Assembly (NCBI RefSeq): GCF_000315625.1
Contig: NW_005434628.1
Coordinates: 269,569 to 333,568, forward strand
Source: Guillardia theta CCMP2712
Taxonomy: Eukaryota; Cryptophyceae; Pyrenomonadales; Geminigeraceae
Direction of reading: 5' to 3'
Length of the DNA: 64,000 nucleotides
How positions within the stretch are numbered: position 1 is the stretch's first letter; every line of letters starts with the position of its first letter. The translations under genes and the position numbers were made by a program. Of this stretch, positions 1 to 20,859 are shown one piece after another. The notes below the pieces were generated by a model, which saw only the letters and a list, made by a program, of their open reading frames with translations, was not told the DNA's origin and searched no databases.

Positions 1-10141
<10,141 letters not shown>

Positions 10142-10399
10142 CTTGAAGCACCTTCAGTACAGGAAAAGTGCCAGCTGCTTGGTCTGGTTCAAATCATCTC
10201 CGAACGGAGTATAACACTGCCAGGAAGCACCCAATAGGAAGGAAGTCTGCGCATCAGTCAGGAACGGATAGAATTCGCACATCAGCAATCAAATGTTGTT
10301 CGGATGATATTCAGGCATTCTTAATGTCAGCCAACAAGATCTTGACTCGAATCAAACCTCGAACGATGTTGCACAGCCGATACACCTAGACACGTTCGG

Positions 10400-11400
10400 T
10401 CCCTGGAACTTTCTATCCTCTTTTCATCATACACCATCAACTGTTGACCATGAACTCTCCTGCGTGCTGTCTCACCTTCCCTATCTCTCTTTCCTCCTTC
10501 TCTCAACCGTTGAACCGCTCTCATCCTCTTCCTCCTTCTTGTCTCTTCTCCTTCGCACCACTGCCATTACAGAGGAAGGCAAAGTACTTTTACTGCTAGG
10601 GGTGGGGGTAGTACCCCTGCCCCTCTCTGTTCCACCCCAATGCCTTGAGGACCCATCGAAAAAAAGGCAACATGGGTAGGGTATGTTGTATCACCCCCGT
10701 TCCAACAGCAAAATATCGGATGTTTTCCAGGCCATCATTGAAAGTACCGGTGATTGTTTGAGTTGCACCGGGTAGTGAACCAATAGGAGGGGTGGGGGGT
10801 CAATCATACACGGCGAGGGGTGAGTGGGGGTGGGGGTCACAGCCATAGGGGCGAACAGACAACTTTGACAAGAGATTGACTATATACAGTCCATTATTGA
10901 CTATATCTATGAGATGTTGACAACAGAGCTTCTTAAAGAGCTTATTCGATTGACTATGGAGACGATGAACCTATATAGTCAAGAAAAGAAGTTCTATGTT
11001 GCTGAGATTTGTGGGTGGGGGTGGTAAAGTACCCCCATCCAAGTAGCCTTTTGATTCTTATTTTATTGGGTACGATAAGAATGGGGTTTGGTTGTAGGGG
11101 GTGGGGTACACTGAACGAAGGATCCCATGGCTGACACCAAGGTGAAGTGAGCAAGTCCAGGAATGGGGGAGGGGGGGGGAGAGGAGAGAAGTGAGAGGAG
11201 AGAGGAGAGGAGAGACAAAAGAAGGATGGAATAAAGGACAAACACAGGAAGCAAAGACGGGCACAGGGAAGGAGGGAGAACCGAAGGAAGGGAAGGGAGC
11301 GGGGAGGATTACCGATGGCATTTTGGGACGATCTTGTTTCATTCAACGAGATGATGTCAAAGCTTGAGTGACTAGCATTTGATCTGATCCAAAACTGGAG
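10400..11400. other. Intergenic spacer with GGGGTAC-type sequence and purine runs
   Basis: No convincing exon is seen. 10600-10860 has repeated GGGGT, GTACCCC and ACCCCC words typical of other spacers in this window. 10870-10930 contains several copies of a TTGACTATAT-like word. 11160-11300 is purine-rich. A short open stretch on the minus strand near 11320-11409 could be an exon, but nothing supports it. Confidence 0.5.
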
Positions 11401-11504
11401 ATGCAACATGGTCCAGGGGAAGGAGCAGAAAAGTGTGATTGTAGGTGTACCTTGCGAGAGGGCGTCGCACAGTCGAAAGAAATTCCGGAGTCATAACGAG
11501 GGTG

Positions 11505-11910
11505 ATGGGGCAGGCCTGGGCCGCACTAGAGAAGCATCATCATGCGATCAAGGAGGTCCATATGAGAACGCTCTTCGAGAAAGAGCCTGCAAGATTCCAG
11601 CAGCTCAGGTGATCTTCCTGTTCATCAGAGAAACATCAGATATGATTTATGTGTGTGTTTCTGCCTGCGGCCCAACCATGAGTTGTTGTCATTCGCTGAT
11701 TCGAGAACTTACAGCTTGCAAGTTGGCGATATTCTGCTGGACTACAGCAAGAACCGCGTCACAGCAGAGACGATGCAGCTGCTGACGAACCTCGCAAGTG
11801 AAGCTGGTGAGCTGGCTCGAGGTCGTTATCCTTCAAGCCTCAAGCAGTGGCAGGTGTTTGCGAGAAGAGAGATCAGATGTTTGCTGGGGCCACAGTCAAC
11901 ACGACAGAAG
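11505..11910 (+). CDS. GPI: Glucose-6-phosphate isomerase, 5' part (cut by assembly gap)
   Basis: Glycolytic/gluconeogenic enzyme interconverting glucose-6-phosphate and fructose-6-phosphate. Three exons can be placed: 11505-11608, 11715-11806 and 11854-11910. Splicing gives the GPI N-terminus: [18 protein letters not shown], then [16 protein letters not shown], then [11 protein letters not shown] just before the gap. [10 protein letters not shown] and the INTTE-type motif are hallmark GPI sequences. The second intron is 47 nt with clean GT-AG. The ATG at 11505 is the first in a plausible frame, but upstream exons, for example for a targeting peptide, cannot be excluded. The remaining roughly 450 residues are missing. 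The sequence after the 100-N gap does not continue the gene. Confidence 0.88.
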
Positions 11911-12010
11911 NNNNNNNNNNNNNNNNNNNNNNNNNNNNNNNNNNNNNNNNNNNNNNNNNNNNNNNNNNNNNNNNNNNNNNNNNNNNNNNNNNNNNNNNNN
12001 NNNNNNNNNN
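11911..12010. other. Assembly gap (100 N)
   Basis: Exactly 100 undetermined bases, the conventional placeholder for a gap of unknown size. It interrupts GPI coding sequence. Confidence 0.99.

Positions 12011-12045
<35 letters not shown>
12011..12045. repeat. GA dinucleotide microsatellite at gap edge
   Basis: A perfect GA run directly abutting the N gap, and a likely cause of the assembly break. Confidence 0.9.
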
Positions 12046-12049
<4 letters not shown>

Positions 12050-12169
12050 TTAAAGAACAGGCGCGGGGGACACGGGGGACCCTCCTCCAGCGCGTTACGG
12101 AGAGGGAAAACCGTGGCATCGCAATGAAGTATACAAGCATCCCGAGAGTGAAGGGCCCGAGGGGAAAGC

Positions 12170-13409
12170 CTAGGGAGGGAAGAATCTGTGACTAGTCGAC
12201 ACGTCCACGTTGCTCTCTTGCCGCCCAGCGGGCCTCTCCTGAAACACAACGATCTCCTTAGCCACGAGGAAGAGGCTGTTGCCGCATCGGCTGCAGATGG
12301 GAGCTCCCGCCTGCGAGACAACAGTCACGCTCCTCGCAAGCCATAGATGAGGCGAGGGCCACCAGCTTCTGGACTTCACAGAACCGGCACTCGTTTGGAA
12401 GCGGCTGCTGAAAACATGAGTTAAGGAGGAGGCGAGGCAGGGGGTGGGGCGGGGGAAAGGAACAGGTCGAGAAGTGGGGGAGGGGGAGGAACGGGGTGAG
12501 GAGGAGGGAGAGGAAGTACCTCTGTGCTGTCCTGCACATGGCAGACAACCTGCACTTGTGTCACTGAGAATGTCTCCTGCAACCTCACTCTCCCTCACCG
12601 CTTGTAGGTTTGAGAAGGATGCCTCTCCCGCCGGCAGCGCTGGGGCATTAGGGGCAGCGTCACCTGACTGCCACTCCGCTAGCACCTGCAGAGGGAGCCT
12701 GTCAGTCCAGCAACAGACGCTGCTGTCACTGAGTAGCGCATGCTTGCCTTCTTGGCCTTTGAGATTCTCAGGTACCTCCAGAATATGTATCTGCGTTTCC
12801 CGCAGTCACGGGGGCAAACGCAACAATCCTGCCTCACATCATTCCCAGGGCGAAGGCGGAGCTGAGGAGAATAACAAATATGTACATGACCTGGCACAAG
12901 AGTCAGCCGGCACGAAGCTAGCAAGCAGCAGGAGCCAACCAGCGGCTTTCTGGTGATTATTTCTTGAACTTGAATGCCTTGTCAGCACAAAGGGAGCACA
13001 GTCGATGAAGCTTACCGCATAATCCAGTGTTATCCCCTGGTAGAACAGAGTGAGGGAACACATCAGGCATGGTCGACAAACAAACCTGTGGCCTCCCACA
13101 TGCACGTACAAGCACTTTGACAGCAGCCTCTACTCGGGTACGAATTTGACGTAAGCAAGGTCCGGGAATGGTATTCGTGACTTACATTTGGTTGGCCTGC
13201 GAGCAAACATCGATGGATGCATGGCTGCAAGTGTTTGCAGTGGTGAATTTTTTCCCGCATTCAGTGATACAGCAGTTCGTGTTTGTATTCCTTGACATCC
13301 CGCCGCTGGACGAGTTCAAGACAAATGTCGACGAGATTTCTTCTAGTCTGCTAGTATGAGTCAGGTTTCCCATCATGTTGGCCATGCATGCAGGGTTGAT
13401 CCATAACAT
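12170..13409 (-). CDS. Cysteine-rich protein, probably zinc-binding (multi-exon)
   Basis: I do not recognise a family. Minus-strand exons share a recurring cysteine pattern: NCCITECGKKF (about 13290), CRPCLMC preceded by KCLYVHVGGHRF (about 13080), DCCVCPRDCGKRR (about 12820), AGCLPCAG (about 12560), CRFCEVQ (about 12390) and ICSRCGN (about 12300). Introns are short. One of 44 nt (GTGACAGC to CTCTGCAG) joins MRYS to VLAEWQSGD in frame. Another of 52 nt joins FCEVQKL to AGAPICSRCGN. The paired CxxC motifs suggest zinc fingers or ribbons. The stop is at 12170. The 5' end is uncertain, and the ATG at 13409 is only the first in frame. The gene is convergent with the truncated GPI gene. Confidence 0.55.
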
Positions 13410-13445
13410 CAGGCTGACACTAATTCAGCTTCCCTCGCCTCTCCT

Positions 13446-13509
13446 CTCCTCCCTCCCTCCCTCCCTCCCTCCCTCCCTCCCTCCCTCCCTCCCTCCCTCC
13501 CTCCCTCCC
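13446..13509. repeat. CCCT tetranucleotide microsatellite
   Basis: About 16 tandem copies of a 4-bp CCCT unit just upstream of the cysteine-rich gene. Confidence 0.9.
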
Positions 13510-13589
13510 TGCACCTCCCTTCGCATATCCTACTGCCCGTTCTCACACGTTCACTCCTCTCTGAGTTCGACAGTTCTTTAGTTACGTAT

Positions 13590-14270
13590 TTTTTTAACCA
13601 CCCCTACCCGACCATTGTAGCAGAAATATGGGGGAAACAAAGGGTATCTCAAAAAACAAAACCCCGATTTCAGCCGGGCTATTCAGCCCCACCCCTCTAC
13701 CCCCCAATATTCAATATATGGTCCCTCCTTGACAACATCAAAAAGTTAATAATGGTACCCCCTGGCCTCAAGAGGGTACTCACCCCCACCCCGTTTTTCT
13801 ATAGAAACACTGGGGTGATGAGAGGCGTTCTTTCCTCACAGCCCCACCAGCCTCACCCCCTAGTCGCAGGCTATTATTATTCACGTCAGGGTACATACAT
13901 GTACCCCTACCCGGTCTTGTTTTTTACTTTGGAGTACCCCTACCTGAAGTCAACTCTGCTCCAACCACCCCCCCTGCCCTCTCCCATCTTGCGCCCCCAC
14001 AGAAATCGATCCAACACCCCTGCTCCCATGATCCACCCCACCCCCTCGGGACTCATCCGATTAGGGACGTACACGATATGTACACTATCCAATATACGCA
14101 CCCCCTTACCAGTTTACAGTACCCCTGTGTTCTATATGACAAATGGTACATCCAGTACCCCTCAGTTAGCACCCCTACCTATGGACTCAGTAGCCTACCG
14201 CTATTTTGGTTGGTGCAAAATGGGGTAGTCATTTATAACGCCCCTCCATTTTTAAAACATATTTAAATAT
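13590..14270. other. GTACCCC-rich intergenic spacer
   Basis: No gene is seen. The block has many CCCC, GTACCCC and TACCCCTACC words with few stops on the plus strand, which creates spurious open frames. It directly precedes the GC-rich island at 14290-14490. Confidence 0.6.
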
Positions 14271-14289
14271 CGAAGAAGAGACGTTTCAC

Positions 14290-14490
14290 GTACGAGCCTG
14301 TTACTATGCCCGGCCGCACCGTCACTGTGTGTGACGGGCCGCTGACAGGTGCCGGGCGGACCGGGCCCGGGGCCCGGGACTCCCGTCCGGACGCATTCAA
14401 GCCTTGGCAACGCCGGGCCGGCGAAGGAGCAAGAGTACGGTCTTTTGGCACCGTTGAACCCGGCCCATTGCAAGATCGGACACGGAGGCT
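14290..14490. repeat. GC-rich island (GGCCCGG family)
   Basis: A sharp rise to very high GC, with words such as GGACCGGGCCCGGGG, GCCGGGC and CACTGTGTGTGAC. It lies between a GTACCCC-rich spacer and the 3' end of the AIP1 gene. Word content is shared with the islands at 18240-18730, 24540-24920, 47440-47510, 57490-57660 and 62815-62870. No open frame with protein-like features is seen. Confidence 0.6.
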
Positions 14491-14555
14491 GTACTGAGTA
14501 GAAGGCTAAACCGATCGCTAGGGAACTTGATTTACTTCCTGGGCTAGTCAGCCTC

Positions 14556-17500
14556 TCACACCACCCAGACTTTGATGTTGCAATCCGCGCCAGTTGACAC
14601 AAGTTGACCAGGGGAAAGGAACTTCACAGCTAGAGGTCGAGCAAGCGAAGTCAGCTGGCGCAAACAGTGATTTAAGGGTGTCTGACCTGTCACTCCACCC
14701 ACATTGGCTCGGTCTAGCACCGTCCTCTTGTTCGGGCCACCTTCCACGCTCCACACGATGATCTTGGAGTCCAACCCGCCGGTGGCGAACTTAGACGAGT
14801 CTGAGATGTGGGAGCGGTCAACGCTTTATGCAGCCAGCATGCCAGCCGATTCACCTGGAGACCAATCCAAGCACGTGATCTTGGCGAGGTGAAAAGTCAT
14901 GCCCTTGGTCTTGACGGACTTGCTGACGGCATCCCATAGGATCACTTCCTTCCCCACATCGCCAGACGCCAACAGCTTGCCGCATGGCGAGTATGCCACC
15001 TGGTGAAAGGCAGTCAGATAAGATCATAATCAACAGACTCTCGTGACCTTGGTCACTGAGCTGTGATGCTCCGCTAGCTCCTGGGCGGGCGAGAGCTTGT
15101 CGCCAGCCAGAGAGAAGATGCGAATCTTGTTGTCCTCGCACGCCACAGCCACCTGCCTTGCCCATCAGTTGGTCCTTGAGGGTTGTCGATTCTCGTCTGC
15201 CTCGTTTTGAGCAGGTGAAAGCGAAACACCCGATGCCCCGAAGGAGATGGGTGTTGAGCTTGCGATCTTCCAAGCGGTGCCCTGGGTAGGACGATTGAGG
15301 TAAGGATGAGTGAAGTATACCGAGGATCAGAGAGACAGGGAGCTCACCTGCTTTCTGACGCACAGGAGGGCCTTGTTGGTAGCGATAACACAGAGCTGTC
15401 CATCATTCGAGAGGCTGAGCCCAGCTGGCTGACCTCCGAGCGACAAGGATTCTCCGACCTTGAGGAGCAACAATCTCAGATCAGGTGGCAAGCTCCTCCT
15501 TCGAACGCACCACTTCCATCTTGCTGAGGTCAGCGGTACGAAAAGTGTCATCAAGGCCACAAGACACAAGGGTATCTCCGCAGATGGCGTGATCAGCGAT
15601 GGCGTTGGTGTGCCACTTGCCCTGTTGCATGTCAGATGGGCGACGCAGCTCAAGAAGGCAAGAGAATTGTCACCTGCAGACTATAACCTTCTGCTTGTCC
15701 CAAGGCGAATCTAGCCACAGGGTGGCAGGCGTTAGACAGGAGGACCTAAGTAGAACAGGCCTCAAGCCTACTTGTTCACGAGACCGTCGTAGCTGGCAGA
15801 GACGATCAAACCCTTCTTCGGATCAGTGGTGAGAGCCGTGACGTTCTTGTTGTGCCCCCTGATCACCTAGGAGGTCCCTAACTTTCAGCACTCGGCGATG
15901 AGGAGATCCTGCCAGCATCGCTCACCCGACTGAAGGTTCCAGGTGAGGCTGCGTCAAGGTAGGTAAGATCTCCTCGGAGGGACAGCGAGATGATCTGGTT
16001 GCTGTTGGGAACCCACGCGACCCCAACCTGTGCGATTTCAGAACATTTCGATAGCGTTGATGACGTCGCATCCGCTACCTGCATGTCCTCAGTCGCGGGC
16101 TTTGCTCCTCCAATGCTCCAAGTTCCGATGTTCGCGTATGTGTTGGCATCCCACACAATGACCTAAAAGCATTCCAGGCATTTCAGAGATCGCAGAACCC
16201 CAAGAGACAAGATGAAGCATACAGTTTTGTCTGCGGAGGCTGTGACAATCTTGGAAGAGTCTGACGACCAGGAGCACGCGTAGATGGTTCCCTTGTGTCC
16301 CTTAAGCTCCCCTGAAACAGCAGGTTCGCTATACGATACAACGGAAGCTTGAGAAGCTACCGATCTTTGAGCTCGATGCACTATCATAGATGAAACCAAG
16401 CATGTCGGATCCAACCTTTCCACAACATGTCATTCGAACTCGTTGTCGTTCGACTTGACTCACGGTGCAATATTTGGTGCCATCGGGCGAATATCGGACA
16501 CAGTTGACGAATTTGGTATGGTCCTGTCCAAAATGCTTAAGATTTTGAGCGCTGGTTTGATTTCAAACCAAACCTTGAGAGTCTTGGCAAACTTGAAGGG
16601 AGGTCCATCCAGCAGCGTAACCTGATTGAAGAAAGCATCAGCTCCAAGCACTCAAGAAAGAATGAGCTGGAGTGGAATTTTCTGCAAAAGAGAAGTTTGC
16701 AATCAAGTTCATGCGGTCAGACGAACTCCCATGTGTTCTACAGCATCCACATCTGCGTGAATACACAAAACATACCTGGAAATCCTCTGATGCTGTAGCG
16801 ATCTGGAAGGGCTTGACACTTGCCAGCAGGTATCAGCTGGAAATCATGGAACGAGGAGACTTTAATTACGGCTTGAAATCACAAGAGAGAATCTTCTTGC
16901 TGTGTCCCGCAATCTCTCCAACGCTGAAAGAAGAGCGAGTTAGGGTAGCTCTTAACCCCGTGACGATCACTCAACCTGCTTCCGGTATCCCACATGAAGA
17001 CACGTCCAAACGAGTCCTTCCCTGTACCAGCGTGAGTGGACGAGGATGCTGCCTTCATCCATTGAGCCTTTTCTCACCATCACCGACGGCAACAATCCTT
17101 TGGCTGTCCGGAGACCACTGAATGTCATGGATGGCTCCTCCAAGGCACTGGGATGCAAGAAAACAGTAAGCACGGGGTCTGACTTGTCTAGTGAGCAAAG
17201 GTAGACCTGAGCTTCAAACTTGATGATATGCTCGGGGTTGTCAAGCGACCAAACTTTGACTACACCAGAGGCTGGGAGAAGCTCAACACGTCATATGGTA
17301 TCTGGTGATGATAGACAGTGCACCATCTCCTGACGCAACCCATGCGCCTGATGGCGATGGTTTAGCAACAGTAACATCCTTGGCGTGTTCTGTGTCGAAA
17401 AACAGGTAAGGTTGAGGTGCGCACAGAAACTTTGCGACACCAGTGAACACTTCTGCTGAAAGAGGGTTAGAGACGCTACGAATGATCACGCTTCTGCCAC

Positions 17501-17663
17501 AGCCATAGAACAGTTTCTCTCCCTGCATATATGACCCGTGAGTTCAGGGATTGCATGCACGCATGTCGAGAACCTTGGCGTCTACGCTAATCGTGGTGCC
17601 TTGTCCTCTCGTTGTTGCCGGAGATGCCGCAAAGATTTCTTGATACGGCTTCAACACAATCAT
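14556..17663 (-). CDS. AIP1: Actin-interacting protein 1 (AIP1/WDR1), WD40 protein
   Basis: A cytoplasmic WD40 double propeller that works with cofilin to disassemble actin filaments. The first exon 17663-17574 encodes an N-terminus ending TTISVDAK. A 51-nt intron then leads to GEKLFYGCGRSVIIR at 17522, matching the AIP1 N-terminal GK-x-Y-x-x-GRSVIIR signature. Later exons give KDVTVAKPSPSGAWVASGD, DIQWSPDSQRIVAVGDG, KDSFGRVFMWDTGS, GPPFKFAKTL, GHKGTIYACSWSSDSSKI and the C-terminal STGADCNIKVW, in the order expected for AIP1. About ten or more short introns interrupt the gene. The stop is at 14556-14558. The start is supported by the fit of exon 1 to the family. No other actin gene is adjacent. 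Confidence 0.9.
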
Positions 17664-17699
17664 CACAACCTCATAACATTGATTTGGAACGAAATCCAT

Positions 17700-18240
17700 T
17701 CAAAAGTTGAGGTCCATCCAATCCTTACACCCGGTGATCGAACTTCCGAGTAAACAGCTTTCACCCACCTGCTTTGTCCCTTCCCTCCCCTTACTGCCTA
17801 CACGACTCCATGCCCTCTCTCCACTTGAAACATGGTGACCGTCTCCAACTTTGGCATTTCCCCCTCTCCACGACCGCCCTTCGTCCACACCAAACCCCTC
17901 CTCCTCCCATCTCAATAGTGCTTCCCAGCCATACCAGAGCAGCCATGCTGTCGTTCTGTCGTCAGTATCCTCTTCTCTAACCGGATTCCACAGGGCACAT
18001 CGGGGGTGGTTGTAAAGGTTGTGGGGTTATCTTGTTTGGGGGTACTGATGAAGGAGGGTGGTAGGAGTACCCCATTTGAGTCTGATATTATCGTTTAAAA
18101 GTACGGGTACTTCCCATCTCAGGCGCCCTTGCAGGGGTAGATTTGAAAGTGGTGGGGTATTCGCCGGCTTATTCCAGGGGTTATTGGGCCGGGAGGGCAT
18201 GAGGGTGACGCCATTGGAACAATCGGGAAGACGGTTATTT
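17700..18240. other. Intergenic spacer upstream of AIP1
   Basis: Pyrimidine-rich sequence (17760-17990) followed by a GGGGTA/GTACCCC-type block (18000-18240). No exon is supported. It presumably includes the AIP1 promoter region near 17670-17760, but no defined motif is visible. Confidence 0.45.
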
Positions 18241-18730
18241 TGACCGTTACAGTCCCCGGTACCGTACTAGGCTGTCACTGTGCACGGTGGCACTGCGGCA
18301 CTGTGCCCGGCCGGCGTGTCCGATCACTGCGGCAGGACCGGACGCCGGCTGCGGCAGTGCCGGATCGCTTCAGACTCTGAGAGCGACTGTTCCGGAGGTG
18401 GGGGGGGGGGGGGGGCGGTCAGTTCCGAACTCAGCGACTCGGCGGCGACTCCGGCGAGTCACCGTGGCGGGGCGGCAGTGTCCGGATCGGGCCCGGGTCC
18501 CCGGCCGGGCGCGATCACGGGGCCCGGCCCCCGTCCGACGCCGGGCCGCCGGCGGGTCGCCAGGTCCGATCGGACCGTCGTCACCGCAAGGCCGCGCTCA
18601 GCTTTCACCGTGCGGCGCCGCGGGGGCCGGGCGTCGGACAGTACGGTCCGGTCTCGGATCCACTGGCAGCCAGTGCGGCGCCGGGCACCCGGCGTCCGGC
18701 CGATACTGATACTGAGCGGGCCTGCGCTAA
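18240..18730. repeat. Large GC-rich island (GGCCCGG family)
   Basis: About 490 bp of extreme GC content, including a run of 15 G near 18400 and repeated CCGGGCCC, GCCGGGC and CGGTCCG words. Two overlapping plus-strand open frames (18280-18762 and 18287-18709) are composition-driven (Arg/Pro/Gly/Ala) and not protein-like. Confidence 0.65.
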
Positions 18731-18739
18731 TAAAACTGA

Positions 18740-20850
18740 GGAGGGCCTTCCGCCAGAAATAGATCTGCCAAATAATGTTCGCCCTGCTCGCAGCGGCCAG
18801 CTCTTCTAGCAGGTACGAAGGACAACAAGCGATCCCCCAGCCGTTATGGTCATGGTAGATGGTCGGATAGAGCTAGCTGACTCGGACAAGTGAGGTTGCC
18901 ATCTGTGAGGCATATTGCTCCAGCCGTTCATGGCGGCATATGGTGGCAAAATGACAAGGTCACTGAGCCATGAGGAACGAACTTGTGGCCCAGTGGTGCA
19001 TCATCATCGGTGCCTTACACGAGTAGGAAAGTCAAAGTAAGTGAAGTATGGTAGGCTCAAGAAACATCTCAACTCAGATGTGCTACTTGTACAGATAAAG
19101 CTATACCTAGCACAAGCACCTGAGTGCCCCAGAAGCAGAATGTTTGTGATGATGTTGTCAAACCAGTACCAATGAGTTGAAGGAGCTAGACGCAAGAGTT
19201 GGCTGAGAATTGTGCTCTTCAAAGCACAATGCTACTGTGTGAATTTGAGCTCTGATTGTTCTAGTTTGCTATCACACTCTCAACGTTGCAGTGTACAGCA
19301 CAATCGATGTCTTCTAGAACAACATGTGAGAAACAGGGTGGAGATGGAGATGGAGATGGAGATGGAGATGGAGATGGAGATGGAGATGGAGATGGAGATG
19401 GAGATTATGGTAGAGGTTGTTGTAGTCAATGCTGACTTCGATTTCAGTTCTGGTTCGTGTGACATTTCACACGGCCAATTTTCCATCGCATGCAGCAGCA
19501 TCTGCTCGACAGCATGGCCGGGTGCAGGATGCATCCCTGCAGGATCTGGGACGTCAGACACGTCCAAGAACACTAGCGACAGATTTCAGTGGGGCTGTCC
19601 CGCCACCGGACAAGGGTCCTGCTAACTTGTAACCAGACAGTCACAGGGCACTATGGCCGCAATGACTTACGGTCACTGACTGTGAATTTGAGCGGCGGAG
19701 GGAGCGAAAGACAAGGGAGACAGGCATGGCCGTCAGGGTCACACGTGACTTAGAGTTACTTGATATCGTTGATGTGGGAATGAACTCGTTCTCTTGACAT
19801 TCCGTCACGCAGCGCAGTTGGTCTCTATGACATGCGACAAGACCTTCTCATCTATTGACTCTCCCCCCTCCTCTCCCATCCCACTCAGTGGGTTTCAGCT
19901 CGCTGACCTATCCAGGAGGTACCAATGAGGCAGAGAGATCCCAGCACAGACCGTCTTGAGAGATGATGCCATCGCATGACTCAGAACCGTCTCGACGCCT
20001 CATGCTTCATACCTTGCTCCTACGAGTAGCAAAGAGGCGGCGATCATGATAAGAAGCAATCTCGTCAGTTTCACTGTTGCTGAGGTTGTGTTGGAACGGA
20101 GAGGATAGGGGGACGATACAGACAGGCAGACTGAGAGTTTCAGCACTTGGTACATCACGCTGGAGGTTGAGACGATAATGCACGAGCCTTGCACATAGAC
20201 GAGCAGATGTGTCGGACGATCACCCCATGAGATGTCAGATGCTCTGAGTCAGCAAAGGAGAACATCCGTGGGGATGAGTTCGAGGTTCAATTTCAGCTGA
20301 AGCTCCTACTAGCCCACGTTGTTTGCGTTTGAATGTTGATTTGTGTTCACTTGTGTTTGTAGTTTCACAGTCCTCGTCCTTTCTACCGGTTCTCCACGAC
20401 TCGTCGTAGGAGTGGTATTGACAAGTGGGAGCAAATCTCATGATTATGATCCCTGAGCCACCTGAGCTGTTCGACTCACAGACGATACCACCACCTCCTC
20501 CTCCTGTACCAGCGCTTCACTTCTCCGCTGTCACCTGATCCTATATACAGGAATGAACTGCAACATGATATGAACAAGACAATGTCAGGTGTGCAATGAG
20601 ATACAGGCAGCCATAGAAGCTGTATTGATTACTGGCACATGTGCCAGTAATCAGGTACAATCTGATGGTTCAGACATTCCTGCACAAAGATGGCAAGATT
20701 TCTCATAAACTGAGAAATCAAAGAGCTGCCAATGAAACACAAAATAGTGATCATGATACGAGCGGTACCCCTCCACTTTCTACACAACCACAAGACAAAT
20801 CGACTTGATTTGTTACAGCCATCCCTCCAAAATCGACATCGTAAATTACA
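18740..20850. other. Region without a supported gene
   Basis: No open frame here shows domain-like sequence or consistent splicing on either strand. It holds the GGAGAT array at 19340-19404, a short perfect inverted repeat around 20633-20655 (ACTGGCACATGTGCCAGT), and AT-richer DNA at 20560-20850 downstream of the 1141-aa gene. Confidence 0.4.
19340..19404. repeat. GGAGAT hexamer microsatellite
   Basis: About 11 tandem copies of GGAGAT, giving a Met-Glu open frame on plus and Ile-Ser on minus. No surrounding gene is recognised. Confidence 0.9.
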
Positions 20851-20859
20851 AGCAAACGT

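Noticed and set aside
18280-18762. Two overlapping open frames in the GC island
   Set aside because: Composition-driven Arg/Pro/Ala sequence with no motifs. Both frames are open simply because stop codons are AT-rich.
20633-20655. Perfect short inverted repeat as a terminator
   Set aside because: Eukaryotic context and no U-run. A single short palindrome in non-coding DNA is not enough for a call.
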